A stretch of DNA of 29,490 bases from Bacillota bacterium (GTDB lineage Bacteria > Bacillota > Clostridia > Acetivibrionales > DSM-2933): positions 1-29,490 of the forward strand of contig JAUZPS010000003.1 of assembly GCA_030705945.1 (NCBI GenBank), written 5' to 3'. Both the position numbers and the translations under genes were made by a program. The stretch's first letter is position 1, and every line of letters begins with the position of its first letter. The notes under the pieces are model-generated. The model was not told where the DNA came from, did not search any database, and saw only the letters and a program-made list of their open reading frames with translations. Of the stretch, positions 1-8,504 are shown piece after piece.

Positions 1-768
1 AGCGCTGGAACTACCGAAGACCAGATCCGATATTCGTGGAATTACGCGCTTTTACTTTCTGAGGGCCCTTCAGAACGCGCTCTGGTTGCAGCACCATTAC
101 ACAAGGGAATGAGTGAAGGTAAATTGGTACGATTTGAAGAACTGTCAAGGTGTCCAATCGAAATTCAGGACTCCCTGCTTTCGGTCCTCAGTGATCGTGT
201 GCTTCATATTCCAGAGCTTAAGAGTGATGGGAATGCGCTCTTTGCGCGCCAGGGATTCAATGTAATTGCTACTTCAAATACCCGCGACCGTGGTGTAAAT
301 GAGATGAGCGCTGCGCTTAAACGACGTTTCAACTTTGAAACTGTGCAGCCTATCCCAAATCTCAAGGAGGAGTTTGCGCTTGTCCAGAGGGAAACCGAAA
401 AAATGCTTAAAAGGGCAGGAGTAAGTATTACTCTTCCACCAGATAAAACGGAGGTTCTAGTAACGGTTTTTCACGAACTTCGCAATGCGCTAAGTTGTGA
501 AGGAAAATCAATGGAGCCGATAAATACGGTTATGAGTACTGCTGAAGCCATATCAGTCGGATATGCGGCAGCCATGCATGCTTTTTACTATGGAGATGGA
601 ATTGTCCGAGCAGAACATTTAGTCACCAATATGCTTGGATCTGCGCTTAAAGATTCAAGCGATGATGTAAAAAAACTTCGTCATTACTTTGAACATATAG
701 TTGCCAATCGCGCAGGCAGCCATTGGAAAGAATTCTATGCAGCGCGGCGGTGTATTGATGGAAGATAA
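1..768 (+). CDS. MoxR-family AAA+ ATPase, C-terminal part (5' end outside window)
   Basis: The reading frame is open from base 1, so this is the last 255 codons of a gene that starts upstream. The ATG at 109 is internal. Visible AAA+ parts are the end of the Walker B region (VRFEELSRCP, with the paired acidic residues), a sensor-1 segment (NVIATSNTRDRG, about bases 262-297) and the arginine-finger segment ALKRRFNFE. The motif order and the short alpha-helical tail after it are typical of MoxR ATPases, which act with VWA proteins to remodel or assemble target complexes in the cytoplasm. The Walker A motif lies off the window. The gene overlaps the next one by 11 bases, so the two are probably translationally coupled. 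Family call is firm; the substrate is unknown. Confidence 0.9.
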   Translation, partial: SAGTTEDQIRYSWNYALLLSEGPSERALVAAPLHKGMSEGKLVRFEELSRCPIEIQDSLLSVLSDRVLHIPELKSDGNALFARQGFNVIATSNTRDRGVNEMSAALKRRFNFETVQPIPNLKEEFALVQRETEKMLKRAGVSITLPPDKTEVLVTVFHELRNALSCEGKSMEPINTVMSTAEAISVGYAAAMHAFYYGDGIVRAEHLVTNMLGSALKDSSDDVKKLRHYFEHIVANRAGSHWKEFYAARRCIDGR

Positions 769-3148
769 AATATTTAAGAATATATCAAATGCTTCGAATA
801 ATCCAAAAGTTTTCTTTTTTCCTGTAAGACACCATAGTCCGGCAGCCGCGCGGGCAGTGAATGAGTTGATTGACAGGCTTCAGCCTGATGCTGTCTTGAT
901 CGAAGGACCAAGTGATTTCAATCAGCGCATTAATGAACTCTTTCTGCCACACCGTCTTCCTCTGGCGGTTTATTGTTATTTCAGGGATTCTGGTGGTGAA
1001 AGACGGGGAGCATTCTACCCGTTTATTTCATATTCACCCGAGTGGCAGGCTTTGCAAAAGGGGCGCAGCATTGGAGCGGATGTTTTATTTATTGATATGC
1101 CATGGTCACATATATGTCAGATGGAAGCTGCAAAGCCGAATCTGCCAGAACGACCTGTTCTTGAAGAACAGAGGTATGCAGATGTACATTTGCGACGAAG
1201 CGCCTATATAACCCGTTTATGTAAAGAGATGGGAGTGGATGATTTTGACGGGCTCTGGGATGAATTGTTTGAAATTGATCCTGAATTACCATTGGACGAA
1301 TATGTTTTGAGAGCTCGCGCATTTTGTGATAATTGCCGTGAGCTTGACATTCCCGATCCCATCGATATTGAGCGCGAACGATTTATGGCAAGACAGATAC
1401 TTGAGCGCATGGATAAATATAAAGGAAGCATACTTGTGGTTACAGGTGGATATCATACATCAGCGCTAGAAGTAATTGTCACGCAAAAGCCTGTCATTGA
1501 TGAACCCAAAATTGAAATAAATCTTCCGGCTGAATATGGTTGCACCCTGACTCCATTTTCCAATGAACGACTGGATAGCCTGACAGGTTATAAATCAGGA
1601 ATGCCAGGGCCAGGATTTTATGAATTTGTATGGGAAGACAGATCAAAAAACAAATCCTTTGATTACAGACCTCTTTTAGGTCGACTTGTTAATTTCCTGC
1701 GTGAAAAAGGCGTACTTTTCAGTACAGCGGATTTGATTGCAGCAGGTTCTACTTGTAGAGCTCTTGCAGACCTTCGGGGTCACAGGGACGTTTGGCGTAG
1801 GGACATAATTGATGGCTTGAGGGGCGCGCTAATAAAAGATGATCTTGCAAGGGGTAGTACTCATCCTCTGCTTGATGTTATTTCAGATATCTTTCGAGGT
1901 GATAGTATAGGGCGTCTGGCTGAAGGAACAACCGTACCTCTGCTTATGCGTGAAATTGAAACCATACTTGAAGAATTAGGGCTTACACCTACAGAAAAGA
2001 AGCGTGATATCACATTGAATCTGAATAGGCAGGATGACCGAAAGCGAAGTCGTGTCCTTCATTGTCTGCGTATTATTGGGATTAGGGGATTTTCGCTGGC
2101 AGGAGGAACAGAAATAAGTTCTGGCATCTATCTTGCGGATGTGGAGGAAGAATGGTCAATCAAGTGGATGCCCGAATTTGCGTCTTCAGTGATTGAAGCT
2201 GCATCATTTGGTCCATGTCTCATCGATGCCGCTTCATCTGCGCTGGTTGAAAGAGCTGACAAAGCTGGCCGCGATATTAAAAAGGCATCTCAGCTGCTTC
2301 TAGATGCTGCTTTGGCAGGATTGAGCGGAAGAATTGGAAAACTAGCAGAGCGACTTGAGGCTATGGTACGGTTTGGCTATGATTTTCCGGCAACGACTAT
2401 GGCGCTTGATAACCTTTTATACTTATACAGCTATAATATTGTACTGGAGCTTGAAAATCGAGAGAGTATGACCAATCTTTTTTTAGAAACCTATAGACGA
2501 TGTCTTTACCTTCTTGAAAATTTGGGGGTGTCTGCCCAAGGTGATAAATACAACGTCGATGGAGTCAGATGTATCTATGCGGTATATGAACGTTGCTCAG
2601 GCGCATTAGGGCTGACTCTCGAAGAAACGGGAGGTGTGTTTAGACGCGTCAAGGAAGACTTGGCGCAATCGCCAATGCTTCGGGGTGCTGCAGCAGGCGT
2701 GCTTTTGTCACTGAAACTCATTGAAAATTCATCAATGCTAAGCGATCTTCGCCTTTTTTATGATCCAGTCCTTATGGGGGATTACCTTACAGGCCTTTTT
2801 GCATTAGCGCGGGAAACAATACAACGGGACAGAGATTTCTTAAGCGAGATAGATCAATGGCTTATCGAGCTAAATGATGATGAATTCCTAGAAGCTGTTC
2901 CGTCATTAAGGCTGGCGTTCACTTATTTTACACCCAGAGAAAAGTATTATTTATCTATGCAGTTGCTTGAACTTAAAGACGCTAATAATCCTGACAAAAG
3001 CACAATTGATCATCAATCGCCTGAAAACCTTACTGTTAATGCTGAGCAAGCTCTTTTAGCATTGCGTTTTGAGAATAAACTGTATGAGACTCTTTCGAAA
3101 TATGGTCTCAAAGGAGGTACAGATGTCGGAAAAAAATCATGTTCGTAA
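758..3148 (+). CDS. DUF5682 family protein of the MoxR/VWA gene set
   Basis: 796 residues from the ATG at 758, which follows a GGCGGTG ribosome site. An ATG at 737 behind GGAAAG is a possible alternative. The N-terminal part has the pattern I associate with DUF5682, a family thought to be distantly related to ChaN/erythromycin-esterase-like folds: RHHSP (R24, H25, H26), LIEGP (E49) and VTGGYH (H233). These charged residues could line an active or metal site. No signal peptide or membrane span is seen, so it should be cytoplasmic. The long helical C-terminal part (about 330-796) has no motif I recognise. It overlaps the ATPase gene by 11 bases and the VWA gene by 26, so all three are one transcription unit. 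DUF5682 proteins are repeatedly found beside MoxR, VWA and SWIM genes; their biochemical activity is not established. Confidence 0.85.
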   Translation: MEDKIFKNISNASNNPKVFFFPVRHHSPAAARAVNELIDRLQPDAVLIEGPSDFNQRINELFLPHRLPLAVYCYFRDSGGERRGAFYPFISYSPEWQALQKGRSIGADVLFIDMPWSHICQMEAAKPNLPERPVLEEQRYADVHLRRSAYITRLCKEMGVDDFDGLWDELFEIDPELPLDEYVLRARAFCDNCRELDIPDPIDIERERFMARQILERMDKYKGSILVVTGGYHTSALEVIVTQKPVIDEPKIEINLPAEYGCTLTPFSNERLDSLTGYKSGMPGPGFYEFVWEDRSKNKSFDYRPLLGRLVNFLREKGVLFSTADLIAAGSTCRALADLRGHRDVWRRDIIDGLRGALIKDDLARGSTHPLLDVISDIFRGDSIGRLAEGTTVPLLMREIETILEELGLTPTEKKRDITLNLNRQDDRKRSRVLHCLRIIGIRGFSLAGGTEISSGIYLADVEEEWSIKWMPEFASSVIEAASFGPCLIDAASSALVERADKAGRDIKKASQLLLDAALAGLSGRIGKLAERLEAMVRFGYDFPATTMALDNLLYLYSYNIVLELENRESMTNLFLETYRRCLYLLENLGVSAQGDKYNVDGVRCIYAVYERCSGALGLTLEETGGVFRRVKEDLAQSPMLRGAAAGVLLSLKLIENSSMLSDLRLFYDPVLMGDYLTGLFALARETIQRDRDFLSEIDQWLIELNDDEFLEAVPSLRLAFTYFTPREKYYLSMQLLELKDANNPDKSTIDHQSPENLTVNAEQALLALRFENKLYETLSKYGLKGGTDVGKKSCS
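3111..3118 (+). promoter_or_regulatory. Ribosome binding site fixing the VWA start
   Basis: AAGGAGGT lies inside the end of the DUF5682 gene, 4 bases before the ATG at 3123. It decides for that start over the in-frame ATG at 3069, which has no such site. Confidence 0.8.
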
Positions 3149-4253
3149 TGCTAGATGGCGGTTGGCTTTAGGAGAGGGAAGCGAGTCAGCATTCGGCGGA
3201 TGTCTTTCGGACGAAGACGAGAAACGTGATCTGGCTCTGGGATATCTTTATTCAAGGGAGTATAACTCAAGAAACGTTCGTGGCGGCAGTCGCCATGGTT
3301 CTCTTGATGATTCTCAAATTACCATACCGGAATGGATAAATGATGTACATGACCTTTTCCCTCAGAAGACAATTGAAAGGCTTGAGCGCGATGCTTTAGA
3401 GAGGTATGAGATTCAGGAACTTGTTACCAACCCGGAATTGCTTCAACGCGCGACACCAAGCGTAACACTTTTAAAAGCGGTGCTTCACACCAAGCATCTA
3501 ATGAATCAGAATGTTCTTGCCATGGCGCGTGAACTTGTAAGAAAGGTAGTCGATGAGCTTATGCAAAAACTTGCCCGACAAGTTGAGTCACCTCTGTTTG
3601 GGATCAGGGACCGTCAACACCGCTCTTACCGTAAAATTGCCAGAAATTTTGATGTGAAAGCAACCATATGCCGCAATCTTCGCCATTTTGACACTTCAAG
3701 GGGACTGCTGGTTATCCAGGACCCGATATTCAATTCGAGGATACGTGTAAGCGCTGACCGATGGCAGGTGATAATCCTTGTGGATGAATCAGGTAGCATG
3801 GTTAATAGTGTTATCCATTCGGCAATCGTTGCATCAATTTTTTGGGAAATCAAGGCTCTCAAAACTCATCTGATACTTTTTGATACTAATATTGTAGATG
3901 TGACTGCAGATTGCTTGGACCCTGTGGAAATGCTTATGAAAGCGCAATTGGGTGGTGGTACGGATATTGGGAAGGCTCTTGCATATGGGCAGTCGCTTAT
4001 TGATAATCCCCGCAAGGCAATGGTGATTTTAATAACCGATTTTTACGAAGGATCTGATCCCAAGAGACTTCTGCAAACGACTCATGGGATTGTGGAGGGT
4101 GGCGCAAAGCTATTGGGACTTGCTGCTTTAGATGAACAAGCCAACCCACAATATGATAAGGCTATTGCGCAACAGATGGTCAATTTGGGGGCTGAAGTAG
4201 CTGCAATGACACCCGGTGAACTCGCTGCATGGGTGGGTGAGAAAATCCAATGA
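3123..4253 (+). CDS. VWA domain protein (MIDAS-type), partner of the MoxR ATPase
   Basis: 376 residues from the ATG at 3123, chosen for its AAGGAGGT site. The C-terminal half is a von Willebrand A domain with a complete metal-ion-dependent adhesion site: D221-E-S223-G-S225, T280 in GGGTDIG, and D306 in LITDFYEG. The N-terminal half is basic and helical, with no named domain. No signal peptide or membrane helix is present, so it is cytoplasmic, unlike the membrane-anchored VWA proteins of BatA/B type. In MoxR-VWA pairs the VWA protein usually bridges the ATPase to its target through the bound Mg2+. The 26-base overlap with the DUF5682 gene supports a joint complex. The family is clear; the target is unknown. 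Confidence 0.9.
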   Translation: MSEKNHVRNARWRLALGEGSESAFGGCLSDEDEKRDLALGYLYSREYNSRNVRGGSRHGSLDDSQITIPEWINDVHDLFPQKTIERLERDALERYEIQELVTNPELLQRATPSVTLLKAVLHTKHLMNQNVLAMARELVRKVVDELMQKLARQVESPLFGIRDRQHRSYRKIARNFDVKATICRNLRHFDTSRGLLVIQDPIFNSRIRVSADRWQVIILVDESGSMVNSVIHSAIVASIFWEIKALKTHLILFDTNIVDVTADCLDPVEMLMKAQLGGGTDIGKALAYGQSLIDNPRKAMVILITDFYEGSDPKRLLQTTHGIVEGGAKLLGLAALDEQANPQYDKAIAQQMVNLGAEVAAMTPGELAAWVGEKIQ

Positions 4254-4276
4254 TATACTACCATTAGTCAATAGTG

Positions 4277-4304
4277 TATAATATAAAGAATTGTTTTAAT
4301 TCTT
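4277..4304 (+). promoter_or_regulatory. AT-rich spacer with TATAAT and a small hairpin
   Basis: Between the VWA and SWIM genes there is TATAAT at 4277-4282 without a recognisable -35 box. A 7-base inverted repeat follows (AAGAATT at 4286-4292, AATTCTT at 4298-4304). It could be a weak internal promoter or a weak terminator. The evidence is thin. Confidence 0.2.
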
Positions 4305-4374
4305 CAATCATTTCTTAATTACGGAGATTATCATGCGAAAAGATTTACTGACAATTTCTGAAAACGATCTTTAG

Positions 4375-6321
4375 GTGTTCACAAATCGGGGAACTGTTAA
4401 AAGAGCAGTACGTGATCTTGATGAAGCGTTGTTTACCGGCGAATTGAATGAAACCGACGATGGTCTGGTAGAAGTCCAATGGTCTGATGGTGTTACCTGT
4501 CGGTTTGCGTCGGGCGCGCTTATTAAAGACGGGAGGTGTACATGTCCGGCTACCTCCATGTGCCGCCATTTGGTAAGAACAGCGCTTTTTTATCAACAGT
4601 TTCACAAAGAAGCAGCGCCCGAAAGTGAAACAGATGTTTTATCAAAATGGGATCCCGGAGAAATATCTGATGCAGATATAGAAACACTGGTTTCTCCAGC
4701 TCATTTGGCAAAAGCTAAAAAACTCTTTTCTGAAGGCCTTTTAGTTGAATGTATTCGTTCTTCGAAACCATATGCAGTGATCCATGGTCTTGGGGTTATG
4801 GTCCGATTTTCTGTACTGGGCGATTTTCGCTATGCCCATGCCGACTGTGAAGGTAACATGGCGATTTCAGGGTCCTTAATTGCCGTATGGGCTTTTCGGC
4901 TTCTTAATAAGGATAAAGAGTCGGGTTTTGTGGTAACAGCAAAGTCCGCAGGTATATCTCCCGAGATATTTGATTCGGGGAAATTAAATATTTCTGAGAT
5001 AATGAATTTCGGATTTGCTTCTCTTCCGCCGCGTTTTGAAGACATGCTAAAAGGTGTGGAGAGGCGCCTTCGTGAGGCAAGCCTCATATGGCCTGCTGAA
5101 ATTATGTCGGATCTTGCGCTTGAATTCAGACGGTACACAGATCATGATAGTCTTTTTTCGCCAGAACGTTGTCTTGAGTATGCAGGCGAGTTTTTACTTC
5201 GCGCCGATTGTCTATCATCTTCTCAAGATTCAATTCCTTCAGCACTTGTAGGCGGCACTCGCTATGATACGCCTCATGAACTTGGTACCCGTCGGTTTAC
5301 CGGATTAGGTTCAGGTGTAAGAATCCTGTCTAAAAGCGCAGTTTTACAAGTATTTTTAGAAGATACTGATAGCGGTTCAATTGTTGTTGTTGAAAAAGAG
5401 TTTTTGAATCCGGAAAATGGACCTGCCCGCGAGTTTAGATTTCTAGGAGATACACCGATTGTAGCAGGCGCAAAGCTTATCGATATTGCAAGATCACAGC
5501 TTCTATCAGGATCATCAAAACGTACTGCTTCAGGCATTCTGTCCTTAGGACGCAAACTGGTAGTTAATCCACAGGCATTTAACTGGGAAAGATTCAGAGA
5601 AAATAATCTTCATTTAGATTATGCAGAACTCCACAATCGCATGGCTTTTCAACCTCCATCATCCCTCAGGGCTCGACGTGTAGCCGAGTCTTTTCAAGTA
5701 ATAGGAATCACAGGGGTTGAGAATCCGAGATTTGATCCTGTGACTCAAGAAATCCGATGTGAGTTTATTGATAGTCAAGGCGTGAAGATATCGATGGTTC
5801 ATCCATATTTGTCACAAGCTGCGTCAGGTTGTGAGTTGCTGCTAAAAAGCCTTTCGCAAGAGAACGCACGCCATATTTTTGCAGCAGGACATATCAAAAT
5901 AAACTCAGCCGGATTAACAATTTTTCCAGCATCAATAGTTGTTGAACAAGGTGGTCGAAGGACAATGATACAACCTTGGCTGGATGGCCCTCAGGGTTTG
6001 CATGCAAGTGAAGTCGCAACCAATCATGAGGAACTTCCGGTACTTGATCCGGTAGCTCGGTGGTTTTCTTCTTTGGAGCGCACTTTGTCTGATATATTGC
6101 AGATAGGCATAAGAAAGATGGACAGTCAAACAGTTGCTTCATGGAGACGTATTGCTAATGATGCTGAGGCTATAGGCTTTGTCAAGATTGCTCGCCAAAT
6201 GGAGTGTATAGCGGAAGCATTAGATAAGCGACTGCGAAATATTGATGAAGTGGAAGATGAAGCCTGTGATTTGATATTGAATATGCTTAGATTATTGAGG
6301 CTTTCGAGGGATTTGTTTTAA
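4375..6321 (+). CDS. SWIM zinc-finger protein, interrupted near its start by TAG
   Basis: The uninterrupted frame gives 648 residues from a GTG at 4375. The SWIM zinc ligands are C55-x-C57-x5-C63-x-H65, in a segment reading RCTCPATSMCRH. SWIM fingers bind DNA or proteins, and SWIM proteins are regular members of MoxR-DUF5682-VWA clusters. The GTG has no ribosome site. The natural-looking start is ATG 4333, with GGAG at 4323-4326 six bases before it, in the same frame. That frame carries TAG at 4372-4374, directly before the GTG. The 13 residues before the stop and those after it (VFTNRGTVKRA) read as one continuous N-terminus. The gene may therefore be a nonsense mutant, be rescued by restart at GTG, or contain a sequence error. 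The remaining 600 residues are intact, with no frameshift. The rest of the protein has no motif I can name. Confidence 0.75.
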   Translation: MFTNRGTVKRAVRDLDEALFTGELNETDDGLVEVQWSDGVTCRFASGALIKDGRCTCPATSMCRHLVRTALFYQQFHKEAAPESETDVLSKWDPGEISDADIETLVSPAHLAKAKKLFSEGLLVECIRSSKPYAVIHGLGVMVRFSVLGDFRYAHADCEGNMAISGSLIAVWAFRLLNKDKESGFVVTAKSAGISPEIFDSGKLNISEIMNFGFASLPPRFEDMLKGVERRLREASLIWPAEIMSDLALEFRRYTDHDSLFSPERCLEYAGEFLLRADCLSSSQDSIPSALVGGTRYDTPHELGTRRFTGLGSGVRILSKSAVLQVFLEDTDSGSIVVVEKEFLNPENGPAREFRFLGDTPIVAGAKLIDIARSQLLSGSSKRTASGILSLGRKLVVNPQAFNWERFRENNLHLDYAELHNRMAFQPPSSLRARRVAESFQVIGITGVENPRFDPVTQEIRCEFIDSQGVKISMVHPYLSQAASGCELLLKSLSQENARHIFAAGHIKINSAGLTIFPASIVVEQGGRRTMIQPWLDGPQGLHASEVATNHEELPVLDPVARWFSSLERTLSDILQIGIRKMDSQTVASWRRIANDAEAIGFVKIARQMECIAEALDKRLRNIDEVEDEACDLILNMLRLLRLSRDLF

Positions 6322-6449
6322 ACTGTTTGTTGATGAAGGTAGCAATTCTATAAAGCTTTTTGTAAGGAGTCGCTTGTTCGAGAAATGAAGACCCATCAAA
6401 GCGAACCTGTATAAAACTTTACATTTGGCTATCTATAGAAACAAAAAAA

Positions 6450-6458
6450 TGATATAAT
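6450..6458 (+). promoter_or_regulatory. Extended -10 promoter for the 6625 gene
   Basis: TGA-TATAAT is a perfect -10 hexamer (6453-6458) with the TGn extension. There is no good -35 at 17 bases. It lies in the 303-base gap after the SWIM gene, about 165 bases before the next start. The remainder of the gap is A-rich and holds no gene I can see. Confidence 0.5.
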
Positions 6459-6624
6459 TTAATGCTGAAAACAAAGAAAAAACAAAAAAATTACTTGGTG
6501 AAAACCAAAGTTTTACAGTTTTAAGCAGAATTAAAGTAAATTATAATTAGTGATTAAGGATTTTGGAGTCAATGCATTATATCTTTGAGGAACAATAACT
6601 AAGATTCGAAATTAAGGTGAGGAT

Positions 6625-8190
6625 ATGAAAAGTACATTTGCTAAGCAAGTTATAATTGGGCTATTTGGTCTGTTGTTATCTATTGGTTTCTTTGTTTTAT
6701 CTTTATCGATCTTCAATATAACAAATAAATGGTTTATTGACATCATTCTGATCATAACTACTGGATGCTTTTTCGGTAGCTTGATGCATATATTTGGTGG
6801 AAAATATATGTTCTTGTATGGCGTTAAACTTGGCATAACATTTGTTGTATTTATTATTATGATCAAGGAATTACCAGGCATTTTCAGTGGGATTTTTATT
6901 ACAATTTGCGCGGTACTGGTACTGGCAGTACCGGTAGTAAGAGAATACTTATTTGATCGTGAGAAGAATTCAGCTTCACCTATAAATAAGAGACTTGCCA
7001 GAAAAATAAAAGAACAGGAAGAGCTTGAACAGAAAATAAATGATGAAAACAATGAGCTTTTATCTTCAATTTCTTTTGGTGAAAAATCTCTGCTTTTACG
7101 GACTTCAGGTGGTAGCTTTTATCAGTGCATAAAAGGGGATGGTAAGCTTTACTTTATCTACGTTGGTGGGGAATTAAGCGGAGTGAATTTTGACTTAATA
7201 AGAACTGATTTTTCAAACGAAAATACGTTTATTAGTAAAAAGAAGGATTATCTTATCAATAATAGTGACATTAATTCTATTAAATATAAAACTCAAAAAA
7301 TTCAAAATTCAGTATTTATTAATAGTGGCTCTATTGTCATCAAGTGTAATAGCTTTAAAAAACGTTTTCTATTATTGGAAACCATTTCTATAGAAAGCAT
7401 AAAGACATTTTTTGATGGAATAAAATTAGATATAAAATTAAAGAATAAAAATGTAGATATGGAAGATTCAATAATAGAGAATGTTAACGCTGACAGGCAT
7501 AAACTTTTAATTGCAAGACTAAAACTTATCTGCGCGATGTTGACTGTAGTATCTGTTGGGGTCTCGGCAGCATTTCTATTTCTGATTATTAATTATAGAT
7601 TAATGTCCGTATTAAGCATGGCGCTATTTATATCTATTTTTATTCTATATGTTAAGTACAATGATATTTTTTCAATAGCAGATGAAAAGAATCAAAAAAC
7701 ATTCACAAAAGGGAAAATAAATATTTCTATCCTGATTTTGATTCCATGCTTCGGGTTAGGTATACGTTCACTACTTGATTTTAACATAACATCTTACAAA
7801 ATGCTTATGGTTTGGGTTCTATTGATATTCTTAACTTTTATATTTATATTTTTTAGATTTACACATGAATATAAGAGGAAAAAATCTTCTATTTGGGTTA
7901 TTATAATTGCTATTTTGTTTTTTGCTCCAGCAGCAGCGGTTCAAACAAATTATCTTTTTGATTCCTCTAAATCCATAGTAGTTCAATCCAAAATTGATAA
8001 TATGAGGGTTTCTAAAGGCTCAAAATCGCCTGATAGATATCTAATTAAAGTGACTATTTCTAATGGTAAGGGTATTGAATTAGGTATTTCGAAAGAATAT
8101 TATAATAGACTTTCCAACGGAGATACAGTTGAAATTGTTGAAAAAGAGGGATTTTTGAAGATACCATATGCATTTGTCAATGAGGATTAA
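6625..8190 (+). CDS. Polytopic membrane protein of unknown function
   Basis: 521 residues; the ATG follows GGTGAGG closely. Four hydrophobic segments lie within the first 115 residues or so. A charged, coiled-coil-like stretch (KEQEELEQKINDENNELL) and a soluble beta-rich region of about 150 residues follow, presumably cytoplasmic. Then come about five more hydrophobic segments (roughly residues 295-440). The C-terminal domain of about 80 residues is probably extracytoplasmic (VVQSKIDNMRVSKG onwards, ending in VEIVEKEGFLKIPYAFVNED). I do not recognise the family. The middle region loosely recalls the PH-like domains that sit between membrane helices in YcxB-type proteins, but this is only an impression. 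The gene is much richer in A and T than the MoxR operon before it and stands alone between two long spacers, so it is probably transcribed by itself. Confidence 0.75.
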   Translation: MKSTFAKQVIIGLFGLLLSIGFFVLSLSIFNITNKWFIDIILIITTGCFFGSLMHIFGGKYMFLYGVKLGITFVVFIIMIKELPGIFSGIFITICAVLVLAVPVVREYLFDREKNSASPINKRLARKIKEQEELEQKINDENNELLSSISFGEKSLLLRTSGGSFYQCIKGDGKLYFIYVGGELSGVNFDLIRTDFSNENTFISKKKDYLINNSDINSIKYKTQKIQNSVFINSGSIVIKCNSFKKRFLLLETISIESIKTFFDGIKLDIKLKNKNVDMEDSIIENVNADRHKLLIARLKLICAMLTVVSVGVSAAFLFLIINYRLMSVLSMALFISIFILYVKYNDIFSIADEKNQKTFTKGKINISILILIPCFGLGIRSLLDFNITSYKMLMVWVLLIFLTFIFIFFRFTHEYKRKKSSIWVIIIAILFFAPAAAVQTNYLFDSSKSIVVQSKIDNMRVSKGSKSPDRYLIKVTISNGKGIELGISKEYYNRLSNGDTVEIVEKEGFLKIPYAFVNED

Positions 8191-8371
8191 ATTAAATCTG
8201 AATCAAGTAAGTGGAGACTATATTCAAAGATAATGACAAAATGCTAATAATCTATTAAAAACTGTTATCTTTAATTTTGTTTTTATTAAATGTGGAAAAT
8301 GTACATCTAATTCCAAGTTGAAATCAATATAGTAGCAGTCAATAAATAAAATATCCAAAAACAAAAAATTT

Positions 8372-8406
8372 CGGGGCATTCTTTGCCCCGTCGCTTTTGT
8401 CTTTTT
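8372..8406 (+). terminator. Rho-independent terminator
   Basis: A 7-base GC-rich stem (CGGGGCA 8372-8378, TGCCCCG 8384-8390) with the loop TTCTT is followed by a T-rich run interrupted by G and C. An A-rich run before the stem can pair with it and would allow termination in both directions. It would end transcripts of the 6625 gene, about 180 bases past its stop. Confidence 0.7.
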
Positions 8407-8457
8407 CAATCCGCTGTCAAAAGGCAAAATAAGGACATTTTAGAGTTTGCTATTACC

Positions 8458-8486
8458 TTGACTACAACCTGGAATAATTTTAAAAC
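8458..8486 (+). promoter_or_regulatory. Possible sigma-A promoter of the giant peptidase gene
   Basis: TTGACT (8458-8463), 17 bases, then TAAAAC (8481-8486). The -35 box is good and the -10 is 4 of 6. Transcription would begin almost at the ribosome site, an unusually short leader, so the true promoter may be elsewhere. Confidence 0.3.
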
Positions 8487-8490
8487 ACTA

Positions 8491-8498
8491 GGGGAGGG
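8491..8498 (+). promoter_or_regulatory. Ribosome binding site supporting a TTG start
   Basis: GGGGAGGG stands 6 bases before TTG 8505. The next in-frame ATG (8514) would be 15 bases away, too far, so TTG is preferred. Confidence 0.7.
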
Positions 8499-8504
8499 AA
8501 TAAC

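Larger units (their letters stand above)
8191..8504. other. 314-base spacer between the membrane protein and the giant peptidase
   Basis: No credible gene. It holds a terminator-like hairpin at 8372-8390 and a possible promoter at 8458-8486, both listed separately. The first 180 bases are AT-rich and show nothing else I can name. Confidence 0.6.

Noticed and set aside
109..111. ATG at 109 as start of the ATPase
   Set aside because: The frame is open back to base 1, and the residues before it continue the AAA+ domain. The real start is upstream of the window.
4372..4374. TAG as a pyrrolysine codon
   Set aside because: No pyrrolysine genes are in the window, and the known users are methylamine methyltransferases and a few others, not SWIM proteins. 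Nonsense mutation, restart or error are simpler.
6612..7052. 146-codon open frame on the minus strand
   Set aside because: It lies fully opposite the N-terminal half of the 6625 membrane protein. Its low-complexity hydrophobic start is the mirror of membrane-span codons, with no ribosome site.
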